DNA of 10,073 nucleotides from Methanosphaera sp. rholeuAM74. Lineage in GTDB: Archaea > Methanobacteriota > Methanobacteria > Methanobacteriales > Methanobacteriaceae. The stretch lies in NCBI GenBank assembly GCA_003266075.1, contig MUZZ01000180.1, forward strand, positions 3,262 to 13,334. The letters run 5' to 3'. Positions within the stretch are counted from its first letter, which is position 1. Every line of letters begins with the position of its first letter. The notes beneath the pieces were generated by a model, which saw only the letters and a list, made by a program, of their open reading frames with translations, was not told the origin of the DNA and made no database searches. Both the position numbers and the translations under genes were made by a program. Of the stretch, positions 1-6,900 are shown one piece after another.

Positions 1-393
1 ATATCCGTACTCACTATTGTGGCATTATCTGATGTAGGGGCAAATCATCTTTTAGCAACAATTGTACTGGTTGAGGCTTGCTCTAAGCTGTCCATGATTA
101 CTTCCATGCTGTATGGTAGTAACGATTCTAGTGGAATTGGCAGACAGATTAAGAAGGGAATGGATTATAGGGTTTTAGTATTTGATAGTTTGGTTTTGAT
201 GCTTCTAGGCTATCCATTCCTGGGTTATGCCTCCATCGTGGGGGTTATTGGATCTGTCCTATTCGGATTCTATATTTCATATGTGGCTCAAAAGAACTTT
301 GGATGTGTAACAGGTGATATAATGGGCTCTGCCAGTGAAATGGGCAGACTATTTACTTTGATATGTATAGTAGTAGCACTAAATTTATTATAA
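1..393 (+). CDS. cobS: Adenosylcobinamide-GDP ribazoletransferase (cobalamin synthase), C-terminal part
   Basis: CobS joins adenosylcobinamide-GDP to alpha-ribazole (or its phosphate) in the last steps of coenzyme B12 assembly and is an integral membrane enzyme. Methanogens need corrinoids for methyl transfer. The reading frame is open from base 1, so the 130 residues seen are the C-terminal half of a protein usually near 250 residues; the GTG at position 19 is internal, not the start. The key signature is the stretch FGCVTGDIMGSASEMGR near the end, which matches the conserved CobS G-x-T-GD-x-x-G-A/S-x-x-E-x-x-R segment. Two hydrophobic helices lie before it and one after it, ending at the TAA. 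The N-terminal half with the metal-binding acidic motif lies outside the window. The aTrm56 gene follows after 21 bases, suggesting cotranscription. Identification is by motif and hydrophobic pattern and is fairly secure. Confidence 0.87.
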   Translation: MSVLTIVALSDVGANHLLATIVLVEACSKLSMITSMLYGSNDSSGIGRQIKKGMDYRVLVFDSLVLMLLGYPFLGYASIVGVIGSVLFGFYISYVAQKNFGCVTGDIMGSASEMGRLFTLICIVVALNLL

Positions 394-400
394 TTATTTT

Positions 401-407
401 AGGAGGT
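401..407 (+). promoter_or_regulatory. Shine-Dalgarno site of aTrm56
   Basis: AGGAGGT is nearly complementary to the anti-Shine-Dalgarno end of archaeal 16S rRNA. It sits seven bases before a TTG codon at 415. No ATG or GTG lies nearby, so this site decides the TTG start. Confidence 0.85.
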
Positions 408-414
408 AATTCTA

Positions 415-939
415 TTGATTACGGTTTTAAGGTTAGACCATAGACTTGGTAGGGATACTAGGATAACAACTCACGTGTGTTTAACAAGCAGGGCATTCGG
501 TGCTGACAAGGTAATACTCAGTGGTGAACGTGACAAGCACATCATCGAATCCGTAGAAAGTGTCGTTGATAACTGGGGTGGAGACTTCCAAGTAGAGTAC
601 AGTAAAAATTATATGTCAGTAATAAGGGAACACAAACGCAATGGATTCGAGATTATTCATTTGACGATGTATGGCAAGCACGTTGAAGATGTTGTTCCCC
701 GGATTAGGGATAACTCAAGGGATAAACTGATCATAGTTGGTGGTTCAAGAGTGCCTACAGAGGTGTATGAGGAGGCTGACTGGAATTTAAGTGTCACTAA
801 CCAGCCACACTCTGAGGTAGCGGCTCTGGCAATATGTCTACATTACATGATGGATGCTAAGGAATTGGATATAACATATGATGACTGTAAAATGAGGGTA
901 ATTCCTAACAACGAATTTAAGGAAGTTATTAAGAAATAG
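415..939 (+). CDS. tRNA (cytidine(56)-2'-O)-methyltransferase, aTrm56 (SPOUT family)
   Basis: aTrm56 is the archaeal SAM-dependent enzyme that 2'-O-methylates C56 in the T-loop of tRNAs, stabilising the elbow. The 174-residue length fits the family. The N-terminal signature LRLDHRLGRDTRITTHVCL (residues 5-23) followed by SRAFGAD matches the family block rich in R, D, TTH and RAFGA; position 8 is Asp where I expect Gly. The C-terminal part carries the SPOUT trefoil-knot cofactor site: IIVGGSRVP at residues 106-114, then ADWNLSVTNQPHSEVAALA starting at 121. Translation starts at TTG, supported by an AGGAGGT seven bases upstream and by the family signature beginning immediately after. It lies 21 bases after cobS, on the same strand, and probably shares its transcript. 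It converges with the inositol-phosphate synthase gene, 66 bases away. The family is restricted to archaea, which helps place the organism. Confidence 0.93.
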   Translation: MITVLRLDHRLGRDTRITTHVCLTSRAFGADKVILSGERDKHIIESVESVVDNWGGDFQVEYSKNYMSVIREHKRNGFEIIHLTMYGKHVEDVVPRIRDNSRDKLIIVGGSRVPTEVYEEADWNLSVTNQPHSEVAALAICLHYMMDAKELDITYDDCKMRVIPNNEFKEVIKK

Positions 940-1005
940 TTTATCAGACAATTTTCATATTAAAAAGAGTTGGATTAGGGGTGTGGATAATATTTTGAAC
1001 GTATT
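940..1005. terminator. Convergent intergenic region with T-tracts in both directions
   Basis: This 66-base spacer separates two converging genes. Reading plus, T4 runs follow the aTrm56 stop (952-955 and further on). Reading minus, a T5 run (plus-strand A5 at 963-967) lies about 40 bases past the stop of the synthase gene. Archaeal RNA polymerase can terminate at oligo-T tracts without a hairpin. No strong stem-loop is seen. This is an inference from T-runs only. Confidence 0.35.
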
Positions 1006-2109
1006 TTAATGTTCTATTTTTCCTTCTATGAAATCTTCTACCATGTCGTGTGCAACATCGTCAGTATACTGTATTGGTGGGTGTTTCATGACGTATGATG
1101 AAATGGAAGTCAATGCACCACTAGTACCTCTTAGTAATGCTAGTTTACAACATCTGATGGCATCTATCACACATCCTGCACTATTGGGGCTGTCCTCTAC
1201 ACTAAGCCTTAGTTCTATGTTCATTGGCACATCACCAAAGGTTCTGCCCTCCATCCTAAGGAAGCATAACTTGTTGTCTTTCTGGAATGGTACGTAATCA
1301 CTTGGACCTATGTGTATATCATCCTCGTCTAACCTATGTGCCAGTACAGCTTGTACTGCCTCTGTTTTTGATTTGCGTTTTGAGGATAGCCTGTCATGAT
1401 TTAACATATTCAGGAAGTCAGTATTTCCTCCGGTATTTAATTGGTAAGTCCTATCTAAGCGTACACCCCTATCGTTAAATAGGCTTGCCAATGTTCTATG
1501 GGTGATTGTTGCACCAATTTGTGCCTTAATGTCATCGCCAACACAAGGTAAACCCTTATCATCGAATTTCTTCTCGTATTCTGGGTTGCTTACAATGAAT
1601 ATTGGTACACAGTTAATAAATGCAATGTTCGCATCCAATGCACAATCTGCATAGAACCTACCTGCATCTTCAGAGCCTACTGGCAGATAATTTACTAGAA
1701 TCTCAGCTCCACTTTCCTTTAGGATTTCAACGATTTCCTCTTTGCTTTTTTCTTTTTCATCAGATATTATGAAGGTTACATCATCTTTATACTTGCTCAT
1801 GTGTGGGGCTACACCATCTAAAACCTTTCCCATTGTGACCTTAACACCCATTTCGGGGATGTCTTTACAGAATACTGTTGTACAGTTAGGCTTTGCAAAT
1901 ATTGCTTTGCTGACATCTTCACCTACTTTTCTCTTATCTATATCTATTGCAGCTACAACTTCTATGTCTGATGGCTTGTATCCACCTATTGACCAGTGCA
2001 TCAATCCATCGACGTCTTCTTCGTTCTTATTCTCATAATAATATAAACCTTGAATTAATGAACTAGCACAGTTTCCTAATCCGACTATTGCTATCTTTAT
2101 TTTTTCCAT
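1006..2109 (-). CDS. ino1: myo-inositol-1-phosphate synthase
   Basis: The enzyme converts glucose 6-phosphate to 1L-myo-inositol 1-phosphate using bound NAD as a recycled cofactor. In methanogens the product feeds inositol-type archaeal phospholipid headgroups. At 367 residues it is about the size of the mycobacterial enzyme and shares that subtype's blocks: Rossmann NAD motif VGLGNCASSL (9-18), VNYLPVGSE (139-147), GDDIKAQIGATITHR (191-205), NTGGNTDFLNM (225-235), the lysine-rich SKRKSKTEAV (243-252) expected to supply catalytic lysines, HIGPSDYVPF (266-275), EGRTFGDVPMNIE (287-299) and DSPNSAGCVIDAIR (306-319). All parts look intact. The ATG start lies directly before the Rossmann strand, and the minus strand has CAAGGTG about six bases upstream as ribosome binding site. 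The promoter is probably near 2205-2222. The upstream gene on the same strand is 342 bases away with its own likely terminator, so they are probably not one operon. Confidence 0.95.
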   Translation of the reverse strand: MEKIKIAIVGLGNCASSLIQGLYYYENKNEEDVDGLMHWSIGGYKPSDIEVVAAIDIDKRKVGEDVSKAIFAKPNCTTVFCKDIPEMGVKVTMGKVLDGVAPHMSKYKDDVTFIISDEKEKSKEEIVEILKESGAEILVNYLPVGSEDAGRFYADCALDANIAFINCVPIFIVSNPEYEKKFDDKGLPCVGDDIKAQIGATITHRTLASLFNDRGVRLDRTYQLNTGGNTDFLNMLNHDRLSSKRKSKTEAVQAVLAHRLDEDDIHIGPSDYVPFQKDNKLCFLRMEGRTFGDVPMNIELRLSVEDSPNSAGCVIDAIRCCKLALLRGTSGALTSISSYVMKHPPIQYTDDVAHDMVEDFIEGKIEH

Positions 2110-2204
2110 TATTTACACCTTGTTTCATACAATTATTTGATGATTAAGTCAATACTAATTAGAATTATCGTGATTAATTTCGTATCACTAATTTTATGAA
2201 AGTT

Positions 2205-2222
2205 GATAATATAATATTATAT
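2205..2222 (-). promoter_or_regulatory. TATA-like promoter element for the inositol-phosphate synthase gene
   Basis: On the minus strand this reads as a TATA-rich box containing TTATATTATC, about 96 bases before the start codon. It includes a perfect 14-base palindrome, ATATAATATTATAT, at 2209-2222. The same ten bases TTATATTATC occur upstream of the YhaM-like gene (minus strand of 3401-3410), which supports both as promoter elements. A TSS about 25 bases downstream would give a leader of roughly 70 bases. In such A+T-rich DNA the call stays tentative. Confidence 0.4.
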
Positions 2223-2404
2223 CTTTTATTCTTGTTTAATAAATGTACTGTTTAATCCTTTTTAACTTTAATCAATTATTTAATAGTATAACATTTTCTT
2301 TATTTTTTATTTTCGATGTAAATAATATTATACTATTTTCTATGCTGATTCCAGCTTCTATTCATCTTGTTGCTTATACTATCATATTAAACATGGTATT
2401 TTCT

Positions 2405-2445
2405 GAGAATAGTAACAATTCTCTAATTCCATATCCCCCAAAAAA
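2405..2445 (-). terminator. Likely terminator of the YhaM-like gene
   Basis: On the minus strand the stop TGA is followed at once by ATG TAG, giving a second in-frame stop, then a T6 run (plus-strand A6 at 2440-2445). Further on is a hairpin with six-base arms GAGAAT (2405-2410) and ATTCTC (2418-2423) around a seven-base loop. The T6 run alone is a reasonable archaeal termination signal. The hairpin lies after it, so the order is not that of a bacterial intrinsic terminator. Confidence 0.5.
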
Positions 2446-2451
2446 CTACAT

Positions 2452-3351
2452 TCACAGTAATGCATCTGTTAACTTGGCACTCATGTCATCAGCATGGTGA
2501 AGTGCAACAGCCTCTGCTATTTTAGGGCTAATCGACGAACCCCACCCCTTTTCAACATCTCCATGATGACTTAAAATTATATGAGTCAATTTTATCATGG
2601 TATCCTCATCAACACCCTCTTTTCTCATAAAAGATTGGACGAGGTTAGCACCAATAAATATGTGGTCAATCAAAGCACCCCTAGAGTTCACCTCGATTTC
2701 CCCATCATCATAATCGTATGTTTCAATTTTACCAATATCGTGGAGTATGGCGGCACTAATCAACAAATCCCGGTCAAGAGTTGGGTAGATATCACAAAGA
2801 GTCTTACATATCTTAACAACCTCATTGGTATGCACTAGCAAGCCACCCCTATAATTATGGTGATGAATCTTAGCGGCCGGAGCATTGACAAATCTGTCTT
2901 CAAAGTCTTTGTAAGTGAATATACCTATTAACACCTTTCTTAATTTCATATTTTGAATTTCTTTTATGCTGTTGTGTAAGTACCTTACATGCTCTCCATA
3001 GTTTTGGATTTGTCTGATGAAATCATCCTCATCATAAACCTTGGATGTCCTAATGTCATCTATCAAAATGTTATACTTGCTTGAATGGGATGGAAACTCC
3101 TGAATCTTTCCAACAATATTATACACATCGTTAATTCTTATTCTGTCATGTTGTTTAAGTGCTTTATTTCCAAAGAGCCTACCCTTGATTTGTCCAGTCT
3201 TGTCCTGCAGAGTCAACTCTAAATAGGGTTTATTATTTTTTGTCCGTTTAATCTGCTTAGATTTAATCATAAACTGGCTGATGATATCCCTGTTTTGTGA
3301 AAAATTTGCTATATAATCCTTTTGTTTCTTAGTCACTTTCCTTACCCTCAT
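2452..3351 (-). CDS. OB-fold and HD-domain protein, YhaM-like 3'-5' exoribonuclease
   Basis: Bacterial YhaM/CBF1 proteins are metal-dependent 3'-5' exoribonucleases combining a nucleic-acid-binding OB fold with an HD phosphohydrolase domain. This 299-residue protein has that layout and about that length. Residues 1-26 are a basic leader. Residues 27-105 fit an OB fold, including KNNKPYLELTLQDKTGQIKG at 38-57, a typical block of this family. The HD domain occupies about 155-295 with the metal-site series HHHNYRGGLLVHT (163-175), AAILHDIGK (200-208, HD pair at 204-205), DH (229-230), SHHG (261-264) and HHADDM (285-290). All expected His and Asp residues are present, so it should be active. Whether the archaeal protein degrades RNA in the cell is inference; another phosphohydrolase activity is possible. 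The ATG at 3349-3351 lacks a clear Shine-Dalgarno site, and a TATA-like box at 3401-3412 implies a leader of only about 30 bases. Confidence 0.87.
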   Translation of the reverse strand: MRVRKVTKKQKDYIANFSQNRDIISQFMIKSKQIKRTKNNKPYLELTLQDKTGQIKGRLFGNKALKQHDRIRINDVYNIVGKIQEFPSHSSKYNILIDDIRTSKVYDEDDFIRQIQNYGEHVRYLHNSIKEIQNMKLRKVLIGIFTYKDFEDRFVNAPAAKIHHHNYRGGLLVHTNEVVKICKTLCDIYPTLDRDLLISAAILHDIGKIETYDYDDGEIEVNSRGALIDHIFIGANLVQSFMRKEGVDEDTMIKLTHIILSHHGDVEKGWGSSISPKIAEAVALHHADDMSAKLTDALL

Positions 3352-3400
3352 GGCTTAAGTCATTATTACTATCTAGTACTACCTATCTTTAATAATTTTG

Positions 3401-3412
3401 GATAATATAAAA
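3401..3412 (-). promoter_or_regulatory. TATA-like promoter of the YhaM-like gene
   Basis: The minus strand reads TTTTATATTATC, 50-61 bases before the start codon. A transcription start about 25 bases further gives a leader of about 30 bases. It shares TTATATTATC with the element ahead of the inositol-phosphate synthase gene. Confidence 0.45.
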
Positions 3413-3691
3413 CAAGGCTAAAAACTTGACTAAAACAATATGATACACGATTTTTTTAAAGTATGAATCTTACTTATTTAAAGTTATACTCAAAGCAACG
3501 CAATCAAGTTAAGTAATATTATAATATAAACCTCTAGATACCATTCAAACAAAAAAATACTTTAATCTTCTTCGAATCAAAACAAACACATCCAATTCAT
3601 TATTAATCTAAAAATCCGATAATATTTCAATAATAAACCAAATGGATAAATCACATTTAATTATAACAGATACATATATTATCTACTTCCC

Positions 3692-3715
3692 AAATATATA
3701 AATATTGTTTATAAA
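3692..3715 (+). promoter_or_regulatory. Candidate TATA boxes of the adhesin gene
   Basis: Two overlapping candidates are AAATATATAAATA (3692-3704) and TTTATAAA (3708-3715). Either would place the transcription start near 3725-3740, giving an untranslated leader of about 95-110 bases. The A-rich sequence just upstream is compatible with a TFB recognition element. No start-site data are available, so the choice between them is open. Confidence 0.4.
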
Positions 3716-3729
3716 AAAATTTGGGTTAT

Positions 3730-3740
3730 AACGTCACGTT
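3730..3740. promoter_or_regulatory. Interrupted palindrome AACGT-C-ACGTT near the predicted adhesin transcription start
   Basis: Perfect five-base arms flank a single C. The site contains two CG dinucleotides, uncommon in the surrounding A+T-rich DNA, and lies where transcription is predicted to begin; a T6 run follows. A symmetric site overlapping a start is a typical place for a repressor, but no regulator is known here. Confidence 0.25.
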
Positions 3741-3757
3741 TTTTCTCATTTAATAAT

Positions 3758-3838
3758 ATGGAAAACACTATAACACTCACCCAGATTAAAGTAATGGACA
3801 CAAACAACACATTCAAAACTCGAGTGTATATAAGATGA
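3758..3838 (+). CDS. Possible 26-codon upstream reading frame (leader peptide) of the adhesin gene
   Basis: An ATG at 3758 opens a frame of 26 codons beginning MENTITLTQIKVMDTNNTFK and ending in TGA at 3836-3838. Its stop overlaps the adhesin start as ATGA, a common arrangement for translational coupling. A second in-frame ATG lies at 3794. The adhesin ATG itself has no Shine-Dalgarno site, so coupling would explain how it is initiated. Against it, this frame also lacks a clear Shine-Dalgarno site, and a short open frame of this size can arise by chance. The peptide has no recognisable motif. Confidence 0.25.
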   Translation: MENTITLTQIKVMDTNNTFKTRVYIR

Positions 3839-3918
3839 TTAATAATAATAATAGAAAAATATTATCAATACTTGCTCTATTATTACTTACATTTGTTCTT
3901 GTAGGTGTAGTGTCTGCA
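3835..3918 (+). other. Signal peptide of the adhesin-like protein
   Basis: Residues 1-28: an Asn-rich N-region with RK at 7-8, an uninterrupted hydrophobic core from about 9 to 26, and a small-residue site ending SA at 27-28. The mature protein would start TDTTTNDTT. No lipobox cysteine is present, so it is not a lipoprotein. Four tandem AAT codons at 3841-3852 encode the Asn run. Confidence 0.85.
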
Positions 3919-6900
3919 ACAGATACAACCACAAACGACACAACAAGTGTAGTAAAAGACACACAGGCAAATGATTATAGTAATGACGTGCAAGTAACAG
4001 ATAACGCAAAGTCTATTCAAAAAACGGATAAAACACCTGCAATAAAGATGGGTGTTCAAACATTGACTGCAAACGATTATACTGAACTAAAAACCCATGT
4101 AAGAACTGCCATGATGGATACAAACGATGACGAATACACTATATCACTAGTTCAGGGTAACCAATATGTTATTGATGAAACGATTCAATGGATGTCACTT
4201 TCTGCGTCAATACCATTAAACATTGAAGGAAACGGAGCAACAATAACTGGTGGAGGACAACATTCATTCCTAACAATAAAAGAAGGATACTCAGTAAACA
4301 TCAACAATATTATCATAGACTCAACCAGTTCAGATAATGGTGGAGCAATTAATAACAGTGGAACATTAACATTAACAAACTCAGCAATCACAAATTCAAA
4401 GGCAACCAACGGTGGAGCAATCTACTCAACAGGAACGGTTAACCTAGAAAATGTTACATTACAGGCAAATGAAGCTACTAAAAAAGGTGGAGCAATCTAC
4501 TCAACGGGAACAATAAATGCTAAAAATGTAACATTTAAAGACAACGTCGTAACGGCTGGTGTTCACAGTAATCGTGATGGTGGGGCTGGAATATATACTA
4601 CTGGTGCTATTTACATAGATAATTCTACCTTTGACTCAAACATTGGTCAGTATACCGATAGTTCATCATCAAGTAACGGTGCTGACGGTGGTGCAATCCG
4701 TGTTTGTGATAGTATTAGTGATATGATAATAAACAATACTATCTTCACAAATAACAAGGGAAGACATGGTGGAGCATTACTGATCTGTGATGATGAAGGA
4801 AGAAACCTTGGTACTAAAAAGATTACGGATTCAACATTCACAGGAAACCAAGCTATCTACGGTGGAGCTATAGAAGTATACAATGATTTAATCATTGAAA
4901 ATTGTGTATTTGAAGAAAACTCCGTAAAAGGTATAGGTTCTGGTAATAGAAACCCATTAGGTGGAGCTATCTGTGTAAATGATTTAGTAGACTCAGGAAC
5001 ACCAGGTAGTTTATCTGTTAAAAACACAACGTTCGAAAAAAATACGGCTTCAACAACTCAGGACTCTGCTACAACCAACTATGGTTACGGTGGAGCTATA
5101 TATAATAGTGGACCTGAATCAGTCATAGAAAATTGTACATTCACAGAAAATGAAGCATACTCTGGTGGAGCTATAGACGATGAAGGAATATCTTCAACTA
5201 TTGAGGATTCAGTATTCGATAAGAATACGGCAATTGACTGTGGTGGAGCAGTATTCACAATAAACAATGGTACTGGAACTACTACAAATCTAAATAATTG
5301 TAATTTCACAGAAAACTCTGCAGAAAACGGTGGAGCAGTAGCAATTATAGGAAATGTCACAATAAATATTGATGAATGTTCATTTGACCAGAATACAGCT
5401 AACAGTTATGGTGGAGCATACTACTCAGAATGGAATTTACCTAACACTTCAAGATTATTTAAGCATGCTTCCATAACAAATAGTAACTTCACTAACAATA
5501 CTGCTGGCAACTATCCTGCTATCTATGATACTAATAGTGGTGCTTGGAATGGAGGATCAAGTTCAACTGTAATAGACAATTGTAACTTCGAGAATAATAC
5601 TGCAACCGATGCAAGTGGTTCAACAATATATACTCGTTACGCTTCAGCATCAATTACTAATTCCAACATTTCAGATACAAATGATCGTGCTATCGCATAT
5701 GTATGGAGTAATGGTGTAGCAAATCTCGAAAATGATATAATTAATGGTATAGAAGTGGAGTCAACATATAATGGCGAATTAGAAGTATCAGTATCCAATT
5801 ATGCAGAGTTAGTAGCACTTACCAATGTACTTAATAACCAGTTTGGTGGTGATCCAGTATATGTGAACTTTACAGGTGATGCAGTATATACTGAAACCGA
5901 AGCATTAGTATATGAAAACAACACTTGTCAAGTAACCTTCATTGGTAATGGCAGAACAATAGACGCTGATGGAATGCAGTTCTTAACAATTGCTAACGGA
6001 AAAAAACTCACAATTAACAATTTAACAATAGCAAATGCTAACGCAGAAAAAGGGGCAGCTATAATAAACCATGGTACATTAACAGTTAACAATGCAGCTA
6101 AATTTGAAAACAACACAGCATCAGTTAATGGTGGAGCAATCTACAGTGATGGAACATTAAACGTATATAGAACTAACTTCACAAATAACAATGCAACAAA
6201 CTATGGTGGGGCAATATATCTAGAAAAAAATACTAAATCCAATTTAACAGTAGGTTATTCCTGTAACTTCACGGATAACAATGCAAGCGTTGGTGGAGCA
6301 ATCTTTGCAAACTTAGACAGTAAGATAACAATGACATCCACAACGTCAACAGAACCATTTACTGCAGACTTCACAAATAACAAGGCAAAAACTGGTAGTA
6401 CTACTGGTGATGGTGGAGCAATCTATGCAAACAATGCAACAATAAACGTTCAGAAAGCTTCATTTACTGATAACTGTGCAGATGTAAATGGTGGAGCATT
6501 ATGTATCTATAACAGTACAAGTGTCACCATTAAAAATTCAAACTTCACAGATAATGTTGCTGGTGATAATGGTGGAGCATTATGGACTACTAGTTCAACA
6601 ACAATAAACAATTCTAAATTTGAAGGAAATACCGCTGAAAATATGGGTGGAGCAATATATAACAATAAAGCCACATTATATGTGAATAACACTAACTTCA
6701 CAGACAACAAAGTAACAAGTATCTTTGGTGAAGGTGGAGCAGTATATGACTATGACGGTATTATAACACTCAATAACTCCAGATTCGACGGAAACTCTGC
6801 AAATGATGGTGGAGCATTCTTCACATCTCACGCAGGAATGGGTGGTGTCGGTTCAGTCACACTAGAAAATGACACATTCACAGAAAACACTGCCGAAAAC

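Larger units (their letters stand above)
2110..2451. other. Intergenic region between the two minus-strand genes
   Basis: This 342-base stretch is extremely A+T-rich. Reading minus, it begins with a tandem in-frame stop and T6 run just after the YhaM-like gene, then a small hairpin at 2405-2423, and ends with the TATA-like element and ribosome binding site of the synthase gene. A plus-strand open frame from 2243 to 2500 crosses it but runs into the 3' end of the YhaM-like gene, has no Shine-Dalgarno site and resembles no protein I know. I see no RNA gene here. Confidence 0.6.
3352..3834. other. Divergent regulatory region between the YhaM-like and adhesin genes
   Basis: This 483-base region has no long open frame with protein-like content. 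It is very A+T-rich, and the plus strand is A-rich from about 3481 to 3720. It holds the TATA-like box of the minus-strand gene near its left end, an AT-only palindrome ATATTATAATAT at 3516-3527 and, in its last 145 bases, the candidate promoter, palindrome and upstream reading frame of the adhesin gene. Nothing recognisable is seen between about 3530 and 3690. Confidence 0.6.

Noticed and set aside
1028..2038. Plus-strand open frames inside the inositol-phosphate synthase gene
   Set aside because: They are antisense to a fully conserved enzyme and have no protein-like motifs.
2243..2500. Plus-strand open frame of 85 codons in the intergenic region before the inositol-phosphate synthase gene
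   Set aside because: It has no Shine-Dalgarno site, overlaps the 3' end of the YhaM-like gene antisense, and its hydrophobic sequence reflects A+T-rich composition; no family is recognised.
2581..2838. Plus-strand open frame inside the YhaM-like gene
   Set aside because: It is antisense to the conserved HD domain and has no recognisable motif or ribosome binding site.
3827..3834. TATATAAG directly before the adhesin ATG as a TATA box
   Set aside because: Transcription would then start about 25 bases downstream, inside the signal-peptide coding sequence, with no later in-frame start that keeps the signal peptide.
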